NCBI GenBank assembly: GCA_964017125.1
Contig: OZ024915.1
Span: 20,424,333 to 20,488,332 of the forward strand
Direction of reading: 5' to 3'
DNA from: Flabesymbios commensalis
Taxonomy: Eukaryota; Annelida; Polychaeta; Terebellida; Flabelligeridae
Length of the DNA stretch: 64,000 nucleotides
Shown here: piece by piece, positions 12,001-27,000 of the stretch
Layout of the letters: each line of letters starts with the position of its first letter
Position numbering within the stretch: position 1 is the stretch's first letter
Position numbers and translations under genes: made by a program
The notes under the pieces: model-generated
Told to the model about the DNA's origin: nothing
Seen by the model: only the letters and a program-made list of their open reading frames with translations
Database searches by the model: none

Positions 12001-15000
12001 ATGGCATCCGTTGCTGCTGTACCATGGAATAAGCTTCTCATTTGGGTTCCATTTAGTTTTAGCTTTCTTTTCAGCCACTTTATTTCCAGTGACGTATTAG
12101 TAATTCTTTGTATTTTGGTAATATGTGGGAACCATTGGTGATCCGGCTGGATGTAGCGTTTCACTCTATCCTCCACACTGAAGTACTCTGATGCTGTGTC
12201 ATTAAAGGGATTCAAGTCATCCATACATGCCTGTGGATCACCCAATGACCCACTTTTTTGTTCTTCTCTCAGCTTTGCGATGGTGGTTTCAATATCTTCT
12301 CGCATAGCACTTAGAAGTTTTTCTTGTTCTTTTTTCTCCATCTCTTTCCTTATTTCATTCAGTTTATCACATTCTGGACAAGCTCCATTACAAGGTTGGC
12401 AACACAGATTTTGGCACAGATGTTTGCATGGAAGAGGTTTACCACAAATGTCATTGCATTGAATCTCACTGGCGCTTTGATAGCACAGTTTATCTGCCCT
12501 ATGTCCACAATGAAGCTGTACGTTGCGAATTTTCAGATGACATACTTTATCATCGATACCTTGAAAACACTTTTTCTCCCCAGGATGCTTACATGTCGGG
12601 AAAGTAAAATACACTTTCGCTTTACAGCGTAGGTGGTGATGTGGTGGCTGACATGTGAGTGGACACTCATGGATACCGCATGGCATGTATGTTGAGCATG
12701 GTATTTTGCAAAAGTCTTTAAGTGGTATGTCACTAGCATTTATAACAGATATTGTGGTAATAAGTTGATGTTTAGGACAACAGAGTGGCAAAGTTTTGCC
12801 AACACATCCCACGTCTTCCATCCCATCAATCACTATTTTCCAGTCTGTTGTTTGTATGGTTTCTTTATTCCCGATGATGTACATTCCACATTTTGCTCGT
12901 GACTGAGCAACGCATCGTCTGTTCCGTAACTTCAAAAATCCTGCTCTCTTGTCTTTGTTGCTTCGCACCAGTGATACAATTACAATTTCATTTTCGTCAC
13001 CCTGGTACATGTCGATTGTCATCACATTAACACGACCCTCCTTAGTACTACTTGGCTCATTTGGCCCTGTCAGTTCTGCAGTTTCACAATAACGTCCATC
13101 GAAACAATCTGGGTGTTTTTGCTTAGCTGCAATAAGTTTTCTTCTGATAAGTGCCACCTGTCCTTGGTATGCTCCAAGAATGGTTATCTCATTTGGTTTG
13201 TGTCCTTGCTTTAGCATGAATAACGCCAACTGTACGGCACGCGAAGCTTCCTCATCATTTGTGTAGCTTCGTGCAGCTGTCTCTTCATTGTCATGATCCC
13301 AAAAAAACATAGCTTGTTTGCAACAAGCTGGGGCCGAATTATTTACAACTCGAGTCATATTGCTTTGTAATTTTGGATATATATCCAAAAGTAATTTGGC
13401 AAATTCTGGTCGCATTCTGTTTTGCATCATGAGGGTTGTAAATGGGAAATCATTCTTAATAAGTCTCTCCATTAATGATATATCGAAGTGGAAATATTTC
13501 TGCAGATCAAAACTTTCTACTGGTGGTCTTAATTGTTTGTGGTCACCAATAAGAATCAGGTGTTGAACCCATTTCCCCAATATTGCGGTCAATTGCGGTT
13601 CAAGCACTTCAGCAGCTTCTTCTACTATTACAATGCCTGGTTTAGCCACACCCAGCATGGCTTGGTTTATACTTGCCCCAGTAACTGTCATCCCTACCAC
13701 ACTAGCTTTGTGAGCCACTTGTCCACAGTGTTCATATTCTAGCGTTTCCTTTTCTGCACATAGCCTCTCAAAATGGGCTAAGTTTTCTTGAAATAATTCT
13801 GCAGCTTGTTGATAATTTTCAACTATTTTAGATTGAATGAATTTCACCCGTGTTTTGCCATCCAATTGCCACAAATCATCTATATTTTTTAGAATATGGA
13901 GTGGTTCAATTTTAGCCGCTTCCACCATCCCATCTAGCAAGGTGAAATCATTTGTTTTATTTTTATTAACGAAGAACATATCCTTCATTATTTCACTGCT
14001 GCTTTCAGTTGATCTTATTCCAGTAGCAGCAAGCCGCTCTTCCATTGTTTGTGCAACATCTCTCTCGTCAAGTAAATCATTGTCATTGCTTATTTGTGGA
14101 TTTTTGGATTCAAATGCAAATGCACTCTTATTTGTCAAATATTGTTTAAGTTCGTTCTCTACACTTTTAACTTCAAGCATCCCAGGTGACCACTGTCTGA
14201 CTACCTCTTTTTCTAACTTTAATATCTTATCAGCATTCATAGAGGTGATTTGATGATCATTATATTTTTTATTTCCAGACAGCAATTTATGGAGTTGTAT
14301 TTTAGTCAAACTTCGCAACAATTCATGGATAGACATATTTCGACTTTGATCAAGCTTTTCAAATCTTTGTCTTAGGTTTGATTTTGTGAATTCAATTTCA
14401 TTCTTCAGTTGAATCCATTTTTCAAAGATGGGCTTTGTCATTCTATTGTTTTTTTGTCTTTTGACATGGTTCATGTTATAACTCTCCAGTGATTCTTCTT
14501 GTGCTCTTCCTCCGACTCGAATGATGTTTGTTATTTTTTCATTTAAGAGGCCAAGCAAGAACTCATTCAAAGCGTGGTTCTTGTATGTTAGTAGGAGTAT
14601 CGGACCAGATGGACTTTTGTCTAAGCTAAGTAATAATTTCACTAATTTGATGCCTATGAATGTTTTTCCAGTGCCTGGTGGTCCCTGTATTGTGGCAACT
14701 CTATGAACTAAGGCTTGTTTTAGTGCACTTAGCTGGCTTGTATCTAATGTTGTTTCAAATCCATAGCTTTCATAAATAAATTGGTCAATGCTCATTCGAG
14801 GACCACCATTGTATATAATGCCTGAATCAATTGTGGGATTTAAAAGTATATATTTGGGTGGATCCGGTGGCATAGTATATACAAACTCCTCACAAAATGG
14901 AAAGTCATCCATATTCTTTTGTTGTAAGGTTGATAGTACTGGTTTATATGCTCGGTAATACGTCGGTGACTCTGCCATCAGTACTTTACCTTTCCTACTT

Positions 15001-18000
15001 TGAAGTTGAAGAACAGCATCCGAGTCCACCATTGTGTTGCAATCTGTCAAAAGTTCAACCATTACAATGTTGTTTTCAGACAGAGTGTTTCGGTCATACA
15101 CCATGGCCCATATCGGGTCACGAAACTTTCCTGATGGGGATAAACATAAAAGATTTCCGAACATTAGTTTAGTGGTGGTTTTCCAGTCTCTCACAGGTTG
15201 GTATGTAGTGAACTGCAAACCCAGCGTCATTTTATTTGTGGCAAAGTGAACACCTACTATGGACACATTATAATACATATTCATGTCTCTGTGGTCAAGT
15301 TTGCCTTTCAAAAACTCTGATATGCCTTTTTGGAAAGGGCCAAAGCAATCCGCACGGAGAAGCCTGAAATATATATCCATATAGTCAGATGGTGATTCAT
15401 ATTGTCCTTGTACTTGAACAGGTCGCAAATCCCTCATAAGACTATGATCGTCACTTGACAATTCATTTGAACTTGGAACAAGGGGCAGTTGATCCCACTC
15501 CATGTCTTCTACTTCTCCACAGCTTTGCCTCACAACTTTCTGGAGTAATAAGTACAGCAACTTCTCTATTGGTGGTAATACATCAGATGACGTGATATTT
15601 AATAAAGCCACAAATGCTCTGGTCTTTTGGGGCAGATAATCAACAAAAATCAAAATCATTTGAGATACTGTTTCATTGAACTTTCGTATGTTTGCATTGA
15701 TGTAATATTTCAATGGTCCCCTTTTAGGGTCAAACCATGGCGAATGGGCAAGTATAGATAGAACGTTTCTGTAATATGATTTGATATTTTGTAATTCGCC
15801 ATGGACATACAGCAATATGTCCAGAACAGCAGATATCAACTGATCAGAAGGGTTTTCAAATGAGCCTATTTCTTCCCAAACTGCATCACATGTCAAAAAT
15901 TGAATCACTTTTGTAGATTCATTTAGAGCTCTCTCTTCAGAGATAAGTTTCGTTGACCTGTCAATCCATTGCATTAGTGTATCAGAATCACGTTCTGCAC
16001 ATTTTATTAACTGTAAACAAAATGCCATGGGATTAGTTTTATCTTGTACTCCGAGTGTGAAGCCGAGAATATCTCCCTCAATCAACTCAAGATTACCAGA
16101 TTGGACATTTTTAGTAGAGAACATGACATCTGAGTCTTTAGGGTAGCCTTCTGGTAACACGTCCGGCTTGATAAATCCAAGAGAACCATCACCTACAAAT
16201 GATACTATTTTTCCTCTGGATGAACTTTTGTATTTGTCAAAATGTCGACTAGGCCTCTCGTAAACAGCCATTGACGTTTTCTGTGTCATGGGTTTGCTAC
16301 GAGCTCCACACGATGGAGTCGCAGGACTAGAAAAAGTAATGTCCATGGCGTGATTTTGTCCACTTTTACGTCGCGTGGATGATGGCCGATATTTGTACTC
16401 AAAGACTGACTGTTCTTCATCATTGTGTCTGACAGGGTGGCATTTAAGGCGCTCACTATTATCCCTAATTATCCTGAAGATTACTTGATCGTTCTGCCTG
16501 ATATCCCTGCCTCTGACGCTGGTAAAGCTGAAGAACAAGTCTTTATCACCGATGTCAGTGGGCGGGTTATCCATCCTGATGAAACCAAATTGTTTGTCCT
16601 GCTTTATCTTGCACACGACACCACTATGTTCCCCATCCAAGCAAGCGATCTGTAACACAGGTGATAATGGACTTGATATAATTTTTCATAACATTAAAAT
16701 GATCTCTTAACCCTTTACCCGCTAAGTTATCTAATTTAAATTTGCACCCACTTGAAGTTGTGTCTCGCTACCGCGACCCACAACTTCAAGTGGTTGAAAT
16801 TTACTCATATTCGCCTAATTTGAGACCTAAATTTTACAATTCTTAGCGATTGAGCATCAATTGGCTTCATAAAAACTGGTATGTGCATGATAAATGTACT
16901 GAAAACCATTATAGTCGTGCTTGACGCTTATAGGGTTGAAATACTCTTTACTTTTATGGACCAATGGGATCAACAAAACACATACTGTAATATTTATAGA
17001 GCAGTGCTCAGCATTCATCAGTTCATTTTAAAGCATCACATGCTGATGTTACTAGTACATGATTACACCAGTGCTGGACTGCAAAGCCAAAAGGCAGCAT
17101 GCCTATCTGTTTACTTCTACAGTACTGCCTTTTGACTTTGCTTGACAATGATATAACGGCATATTTAACTCTTTATCCACCAGGAAATGTCAGCATATTT
17201 TCCACAGATTACTTTCAGTATTGCAATATTTTCCCTCCCACCCACTGGACTGACATATAATTGGGATGTGTACGTAACCGTTCATACCTTTTGTGATGTA
17301 CATGTGTACACTCCATGGCGGTGATTATATAGTGAGTATCATAAACTATAATACCTCATTATCTAATAACTGTTATTTAGTGTACACGTTTATGTCATGT
17401 ATGGTATGAGCGTACAGCTATGATACCTCAGTATCCAATAACCGCTACTTAGTGCACACTTTTATGTCATGTATAGTTTTAACGTACAGCTGCAATACCT
17501 CGGTATCCAATAACCGTTATTTAGTGTACAGGTTTATGTCATGTATGGTTTTAACCTACAGCTGCAATACCTCGGTATCCAATAACCGTTATTTAGTGTA
17601 CAGGTTTATGTCATGTATGGTTTTAACGTACAGCTGCAATACCTCGGTATCCAATAACCGTTATTTAGTGTACACGTTTATGTCATGTCTTGTATGAACG
17701 TATAGCTACAATACCTCAGTGTCCAATAACAGCTATTTAGTGTACACGTTTATGTAATGTATGGTATGAACGTACAACTACAATACCTCAGTATCCAATA
17801 ACTGTTATTTAGTGTACACATTTATGGCATCTATGGTATGAGCATACAACTACAATACCTTGGTATTCAATTAAAATATTTTAATACACTTATCACCCCA
17901 AAGCCTTGGACGTCCGCTTTGTGGACGTCGTCCACTTGGTTATATTGTGTCTCCCTGTGTCTATTATTTGAGCTGATAATCAAGATATGACATCATCAGT

Positions 18001-21000
18001 GTCACTATATTCAGATTTTATAACATATGTTGAATAGAAATATATTTGAATTTTATACTACCAGTACCGTCGCAGCTGAGGTATAAAGAACCTTACCAGC
18101 GTACGTGTACCGGCGCTGCGCCGGTATAACTGCTCGGTTCGTCTTTGGTATTGTGTGGCGTTTGTAATCGCCAGGAAAAGTACCAACATATACGAGACTA
18201 TTATCCAATGTCGGATTAATTGTGGGCCAGTGCCCTTGAAGTTACCATGGGTGTATTACCCCTACCTCTTTTTATCACCCAGATTTCACTCTGAATGTGT
18301 TTTGGGAGTTTCCCTGGATGGTTTATTTGGTCCGGTTGTGGCACAAAACTCGTAGGCACTGGGCTCGAATCCCGGCCAGGTCGGATGTTTGTTATCGGGG
18401 TTGCACATATACAGTGCTTCAAACTGTTCATAGGCCTGGAGTGCTGTCTATGCTGTGCACTTTTAAGAATTCTTGCAGTCATTCGATAAGAGTAGAGCAT
18501 AGTCTCGACTTCAGGCTTCTTTCTGTCGTGCAATATTGCAGTAAGTAACGTAAAGCAATAGTCTCTCACTTGGAGTCACCCTGTGTTAAGCAGCAGCTAT
18601 CACTAGTCCTGCTGTATGTAACAAACTGCAACACATGTGATTTTTGGCAGATTTGATCTTGGCGCGACCTGACCTTAGCATTGTACCCCAAGAAAGAGCA
18701 CCCCAAACCATGTCAACCCTTGCACCCAGTTTAGTGTCCCTCTTCTTCATAGAAGTCTAAAGGTATGTTCCAAATTGCTTCATTTCACCTATTGTCCGAC
18801 CCAATTGTGCCAAATACATTTAAAAATAATATTTACTGTCAGTGGTGAAAGGTTGAAATAATAGTAGATTTATCATCATGCCCATTAGACCAACTTTCAA
18901 CCAAAATTATTAGTGGACTCTTTGTATGGGGATATAAATACAGTTGGGCTTAGTTGACATAAGTATACTCACTGTGTGTTGTTCTCTTGTCGCACTTGTA
19001 CTTTGTATTTCTCTGTGATTGACAAATCCTGTTCCTGACAAAAATGACATTGAAGGCGTTCCTACACTATTATTCCCTCGTACCTTAGCAACGGGGGCTG
19101 ACACAAAGGCTTGCTTTCTTGGCCCAGTAGAATATCCAGTTGACCCCGCACCGCGGCCCCTGTGTGCGCCCAAACCCCTACGGGTGGCGACATCACTGAT
19201 TCTTGCAGAGGTGCCGCTACTAGCACTGCGTCTTACCAAAGTGCCACGGCCAGTACCGCGTCCACCACGGGCGCCGCGACCCCCACGACCCACGGGTCTA
19301 CTGTTTGCAGGGCCAGCAGAATATATATATGTAAAACTATCCATGTCGGAAATTTCATCACTATATGTACAGTTGTTGTACAGCACTGAACAGTTTATCA
19401 TGAACTGAATAATGTCATACAGAGTTGGTTATTATATAGATATATTCCCAAGTGGATTGGCCCCTTAGTTTCTGTAGAAGTTTGATTTCAGTAATCGATC
19501 TCTGAGTTTCGGTATCTGCTGATAACAGTGAAGTGTCATTCCATGTGGCCAGCACGATTGTGGATTGTGACCCATGATTGTTCTCTCAATAATGGGTCAG
19601 CGTCGGAGACACCGGCCCAAGCTTGAGGCAGCGTGATGTCAATGATGTCAATAAGATGTCAATATTATATATTAATATTTGTTGGTGTAAATAAATCCCA
19701 CCATAGTCTGTTTGCTGGGCAAGTTTCCCGACGGTCGTTCAACATTAAACCAATATGCAGTTTTTCAACGTCTGCTGGAATTATATTCCCCTGATATTTC
19801 AACCTACCTATCCTGATTCAGTGCTCTAGTGCTGCTATGACGGGCTTAATCAGAGCGTATTTAAGTGATTATTACAATGTACCTCTTAAACACGAGTTAT
19901 TAATGTTGTTCATCGTTTTTGCTCACTGTTGGGTTATAATGGGGGCAGCATTGGGACCAGTGCTGTCAATGAAAGTGTACTATATGTGGAATGTCGTTGT
20001 TTACACGGACGTCAATTAATTATGAATAATATGAAATATGTCATTGCAAATTAGTATAATAAAATAAGTGAAACGTTCAGACAGTAAACACGACATGTTG
20101 ACACAATGTTGGCTTAATGTTGGCCACCGTCTACGACCCCGCCACAGCATTAGGCGAATATTTGATCTATACGTATAAGGTGCTTGTTAGGAGCATGGTA
20201 CTTTGCACTATCGCCGATCCTCTGTTTGTGGCCTGTAAATCAGTCTTATAACTGAAGTATCCACGTACCTGTTGCGTGTGTAACAATTTGAAGGCGCCCT
20301 CATGTTGGACCGATGATCACAGGCAACGTTCTGCCATTTACTCTCAGTGCTGCAATATTGTGAAAAATCCGATGGATTTACTTAAACCCTTTCAGTGCGG
20401 GGACCAACCTTGGACGTCAGAATCTGACGGCAATAGCCGTCAGATTCTGACGTCCAAGGTTGGTCCCCGCACTGAAATTGTATATTTATGATGATAACAT
20501 AGGTATTCAAATGAAGCGGAGAGAGCTAACTAAAATATTTATGATGATTTCAAATTGAAAAAACCCTCTTGGTCTTTAGGTTTATATAAATATATATACA
20601 TCAGGGCTTGAAGGCCAGAAATGTCCAGTTAGCCCTCTCCTTCATTTGAATACACATTATATCGGCCTACGACCATTACATACAGAATTTAATCCTTTCC
20701 GTGTGGGGGGGGGGGGGGCGACTTTTGGTGTCTGGTTCTGTCGATCCCTGCACTAAAGTGGTCACGCTAATCTCGTCAAAAGTCGTGTGCTTCTAGTGAA
20801 TAGATCGATACCCCAGGGATATCCCAGGCATATAAATATACTTATCCGCAATGTTAGTGAATATTGGAGATATCGTTTACTATTAGATATTTTGATTCTT
20901 CTTAAAGTTTCTACTTACTACTTCAACATGTTTAAGGATGAAATTTAATAGACTGGAATGTTTTTGCCATATTAAAAAACTAAATGAGAATGCTTCAAAG

Positions 21001-24000
21001 TTGTACCCGTTTTCTAGAAAATAAAATAGTATTTGAAATTAATTCTCACAAGCAAAACTGTTCGGTTTATTTCGTTTGAGATGTATATATACCGTTTTCA
21101 GTATTAATGATTTAAGGTTCTGTGATTTACAATTCTATTTTTGAAAACGTTTACTGGGCAGTAGAACCTGCTATGAGAAACCCCTTGTGGCACAAAGGAA
21201 AAGGGGTCTTTGAAGGCAGATGGCTATCCATAGAATGTTAACCCTTTTACCGCCGGTGCCGCATATATTCGAGTTTTCATTTTTTTATTAGCTCATTAAC
21301 TACCACCTTTAAAGATAAAATGTGACACCAATCAGTAATATTTGAAAACACTCATTTTGTCAAATCTGAATAATTTTCACTCACTTGAAGTTGTGGATCG
21401 CGTCAGCGAGACACAACTTCAAGTGGGTGAAAATTCAAATTGAATATTTTGGCGGTTAAAGGGTTAATATGTATCAAAATACCATTTTGGGGTGGTTGGC
21501 TGTTCATAAGAGTGGCTGCTCAAATCAGGTTATATTTTATAGGGAATACAATATTAAAATATATACCAAACCGTTTCAAATATTGACCCTTGTTAATCAG
21601 CAAAAGTTTTCTCAACGCTCAATGCTTGGAAAGTTAATCGGGTCAGTTAAGCTATGTCTCTAACCTTTAATCAAACGCACTAACACACGTCTAGGGTTGA
21701 TTAGATGGGACTCAAAATGTCATGAAACATATTCCCCAGCTGTGTGTGTGCATATTATGTATGATGTATAAGCTATCACGAGTTCAGACATCTGTTGCTG
21801 TGTAGAAAACTAATTACTTCGGCGACCGGGGCAGGGGCCCTAGGGTAGTGGTTAGCACCGCTGCCTTTCACGATAGAGTTCGAGGTTAGGTTCCCGATCT
21901 CGGCGGTTTGAAAGAAACAAAAATGTTTCTTCCCCATCCACGTGTGAAGCTCAGTATTGTGGGGAGCCTCCGTGACCGAGAGGTAGCGTACTCGGCCTCA
22001 GACCGCCAGGGCTCGAATTTTGAATCCAGTGTCTGGAGGACAGTGTCATCTCACCATCCTCAGGTGCTCCTGGCCCAGTTTAGCTGATATGTGCACAAAG
22101 GTGGCCTAAAGCCCGATTTATTTCATTTTAATTTTTACTTTGTGTGGAATACAGTAAACAGCACGGCTCCGGTAAGGGATATCAGCAAACATAAAACATT
22201 TCCATAACATTTATACAACGTCGGCCCAACGTCTTCGACGTTGGTCCAACATTTTATAAATGTTATACAAATGGTTTGTGTTGCTTGGTATAACCACCGT
22301 TCTACAATTTCAAACAATGGACATCATAATGCGTGACCATGAATCGTATTGAATCGCCATACATGACATTACACACGCACCAGTACTCCCAGAAAACAAG
22401 AGTCGTTCACCCGATGGTAGATAGAATTTTTGTATATATTACATCTAGATCTATATAAAGTTCTTCGGTGGATTAACCCCTTAACAACAGGTCCCGGTTA
22501 TATTCGTTATTTTAATTTTATTATCACATTAAATACCAGCTTTCAAACATAACGATAACACGTGACATAAATCAGCAATATTTCGAAATGTTTCACCTCC
22601 ATTTCGTAAAATCTGAATAATTTTCACCCACTTGAAGTTGTGTATCGCTGACGCGATACACAACTTCAACTGGGTGAAAATTCCAATTAAATAACTTGGG
22701 AGGTTAAATGATTTATCGGTTCCTCCGTTAACGACGATGGGCCAACATTAGCCCAACAAAAAGGTGAAGTTTCATTTATTCTGTGCTGTTGCTATTTTCC
22801 CATGGCCTCTCTAGCGCTCTTGTGGTTACACATTGTATGACTGTTTGATACAGAACTTGCCCACAAACAGAAGACGTTGACCAAATGCTGGTTAAATGTT
22901 AGTTCAGCGTCGTAGACGGTGGACCAACATTAAACCAACATTATTTAAACGTTTTGTGCTTGCTGGCATATCTATTATGTTATGATATCTATTATGTTCT
23001 CCCTCCAATTCACCTTCTCATTCAAAGAACCCCTACGCTCCTTATCAAACGCTTTGATAAAGACACACATTTTCATATACCAGTATATAATATGAGGTGA
23101 TTTTATTTATGGTCAGTCTATATCAAGGCCACATACAGCTAGGACAAAGACACTTGGTTTTGCCATATTATTTAGGAATTGATGGATTTACTATTTGGAA
23201 TGAATAATACATTGTAGAACATATTCCGTGCAAAGCAATTTCATTATAGAAAATGTCATTCAGATTTGTATGGAGCGTTAAGCTATGGGATCGCTCAATA
23301 TTTTCCTGATGATCTGAGTAGGCCTATGTCCATATTTTGTCACCCGCACAGACTATTCAGCATAAACATGATGAAGAATATCAATGTAGCTAAGCTCTGA
23401 TCAGTCTGAATATAGGAGATTCATTCTCATTTGTTGTAGGGCCTACTAGTATCTGAAATATCACCACAAATATACCGCCATTATGGTTATGTATGATCAT
23501 CTTCTATTTTAGATAATTGTTATTTACGTTTAATATTGTGTAACCCCTGTATTAGATGTAGTGATATGATTTGGTGTATCAATACTGCTCTGCAAAGTCA
23601 CGCGGCAGCAACTGATGCTTTAAAAATATAATTTTGCTCGGAAATATACACCACACTAATTTACACTTTGTTATGTGCGACTGGACAGTATCACACACTG
23701 AACTACTGTACAATCACATCTTATCATTAGCTTGTGAACCAGTATTAAAACTGCTATAAATGGCCAATTAAGGCACTCCCTTCAAATGCAGCCATTTCTA
23801 TGCACCAATCAGCTGTTAGAAATACTTGTATTTCCGCGGTTAACTGGTTAATTACAATACGTCTCCGAGCAAATCAGTGAAAATCAAACGAGTGTATTTG
23901 CAAATGTTCAGATTGAAATTGGGCTGTCACACTACAGCCTATGAGCCAGCGTTTGTCAACGTTTGAAGAAAATTTGTCAGAACGCTGACATACGTCGAGA

Positions 24001-27000
24001 ACGTTAGGCATACGTTAGAAGCACGTTATGAACACATTGCCACACGCTGTTACACGTTGTCATACGCTCGGCCGTCTAAAAATTGTGAACATGTTCAAAA
24101 CTATCTGACGTATGAGTTGCGTATGAATATACGTTACTCACACGTTAGACGTACGCAACACGTACGTTCCGCGATCGTTTCACACGTCGCACGTACGCAA
24201 CGCATACGTTCATATACGTTATCTTCTAAATTCAATGTAGGAAACGTATAGCGACGTTTAATGACAAAATATCCAAGTTGTTTCTCATAGTGGTTTTCAC
24301 ATTGTTTATAGTAAAAAGTGGTTTTAGTTGAAGAGTTGCATTGAAGTGATGACGTTATTATGATGAAACAGATGCAAACTCCCAGCAATCATAATGTGTT
24401 GGCCTAATGCTGTTTGATGCTGGTTCGCCGTCTGCGACGCCTGTCCAAAATAAAACAATGCTGGCTTAGCAAATTGTGCTCTCCAGACAGTGTATGTATC
24501 GCCCTGTTGGAAACAAAGGTTATATCCTAGCAAACTCGAGACGTTGAACCAATGTTGGGTTGATGTTGGGCCGACGTCGTAGATGATAGACCAACATCAT
24601 ATATATCCTTTCACCTATCCCCACCCTTGAAAAGCAACCCCCAGAAGCCAGAATGTAGTCAATTATTCATGATAAATTATTGAAACCTAAAATCTGGCAA
24701 AGGGGTAAGTCTTAAATGTGCTTCATTAACAGGGTTATTTCATAGTTATTTCAAGCTAAAAAATCAAGGGCAAATGGCAGCAATGCCAAAAATAAAAAAA
24801 TATTTGCAAATTATAGGCTGTAGAAATCCTGACATTTTGACTGGACAATCATCCTAAAGCGTTAAAATTTATTTTCTATACGCCAATGGGGGGCTATTCA
24901 AAAAGGCACTATCCCAATACCGAGATACAGTTTTATTGTTGGGATTAAAATATTGGAAGTCATACATTTTATGTGATGACAAATACACATGGGTATACGA
25001 AACACCTTACGAATATACATGAATGTCTCATTCCCACAATCGAAGAAAATTTATTCAGATTATATTTTCCTTGAAAATACAAGAAGCCATTATTTTATTA
25101 TCAGATTATATCAAGCATAGTATATCAGCTATAATCAAAGGCATCTAATAAATCATCTCATAAAGCAATGAATGCATTAAATTAGCCAGGGAAGGTTGAC
25201 TCAATTTGTTGGCAAAATAATAAATGACGTCTATTGGAATCAACTGTTTAGCAAGTATCAGATTAAACCTATTGTTTCCAACATGATGATCAATAACAAC
25301 AACTACTACACACAGAATTGATTTATTATCATACGTTAGGCGTACGTCTAGTACGTTACTCATACGCTACACATACGATATCAATACGTTCAGAACGCTA
25401 GCCACTCGTTTGTCTTACGTTACTACACGTTGCACACACGTTACGGATAAGTTAGAAGAACGCTACGCATACGCAATCTATACGTTATTCATACGTTAAC
25501 AGTCTCTTAAAACAAAAGTTTAACGTGTGCCAACGTTTTAGGTAATTTGTTAACACGTCGGCATACGCTGGCTCAAACACTGTAGTGTGACAGCCCCAAG
25601 TGATTTTTAGCCACTTGTAGTACCGCGAGCCACAACTTCAAGTGAGCGTTGAGCCACTGTTGGTTTAATGTTGGGCCAGCGTCAAAGACGCAGGACCAAC
25701 ATTAAACCAACATTGGTTTACAAGTGTTGGCTGGTGGCATAATGTATATGGTCTGTCTGTGTGGTCGTGCAGCCTATGGTGATAGATTACAATATAATAT
25801 TTAAACATACTTCATCAATATGTATAGTTAATGCGGATACTTCCATGATAACAGTTAATAAATTATTGCTGCACTCAAGATTAGTGGACTAATACTATTG
25901 TGTTATGTAGGCTTACACTTATTACCAAAAAAAATCGCTTCCGGTCATGCAACTCCTTTCGAGAAATTACCCACGCCCCCCCCCCCCCAGATATGAAATT
26001 GTTTGTCTCCAAGGAGCGACATATTGTGCTAAAAAATACAATTTGGCTGAACTATAATTTATAAAATTAATATATTATTAACCACATTATTCCGACATCA
26101 ACATATAGGCCTTTGCGGCTGTTTGTTTGTGATTGACCTAGCATTTGACAGAAAAGAAGTTATTTATTACGTATTGAAGAGAGGTCGTCATTTACTCAGG
26201 GACTTACTGTATTGTTTATATCCTCGTCTTATCCTATTCTCAACAGGACTATCCGAGAAAACACAAAACATTTGTATAACATTTAGACAATGTTGGCGAA
26301 GTTGTATAAATGTTATACAAATGTTTTGTTTGCTGGGATACTTCCGATGCAACCAGCAGTAACCGCTTATTTTACTGCTGTTACCTTTACACACCAGTAT
26401 GTGAATTATATTTTGTCTAGATAGGTTTTATTATGCAGCCCTGGAACCCTATTAAAATGTTGTACCCATGGCTCCAATAATAGGATAGATACATTAGAAT
26501 GGAACTATATTCGCCATTGTCATCAAAACAAAACGAGATTATTTATCTGAATTCAAATTTACACTCTAGGAAACGAACATCTCGTCGCCTCGGAGCTAAA
26601 GGATCCTATCTGACACTCGTCAGAGTGGCAGATAGGATCCTTTAGCTCCGAGGCGACGATCTTTTTCATTACCATGGATACCGTATCTAAGTATCAGCTG
26701 ATTATTTTTTAGCGTATTTCGGAGATGATATATAACCACCTTATAATATATTAACCTTTTGAGCCCTACTATGACATTTATCTACCACATTGCATATTTT
26801 AAATTAATATGCATTATTATGTTACTGGTATCTATGCTATCCAATTAGGATGTCCTTAGCTTTCATTTTCAAGTTATTTTATTTAAATTTTCACTCTCGA
26901 AGTTGTATCTCGCTACCGCGAACCACAACTTCAAGTGGGTGAGAATTACTCGTATTTATTTGATTTGAGACAATATAATTTGCAAAGCTTGATGTTCAAA

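Noticed and set aside
12196-15249. Several + strand open frames of 60-140 codons
   Set aside because: Shadows of the 1864-residue minus-strand frame.
16656-16658. GTG at the head of the large frame as a start codon
   Set aside because: Not a usual animal start, and it lies within the sequence of a splice acceptor.
17452-17697. 81-codon repeated peptide
   Set aside because: By-product of the 72-bp minisatellite.
19019-19408. 129-codon proline-rich frame on the + strand
   Set aside because: Complement of the RG-rich exon; the minus strand has the matching splice phase.
21825-22065. Functional tRNA genes
   Set aside because: Box A- and B-like strings are present but no full cloverleaf or acceptor stem; better explained as SINE remnants.
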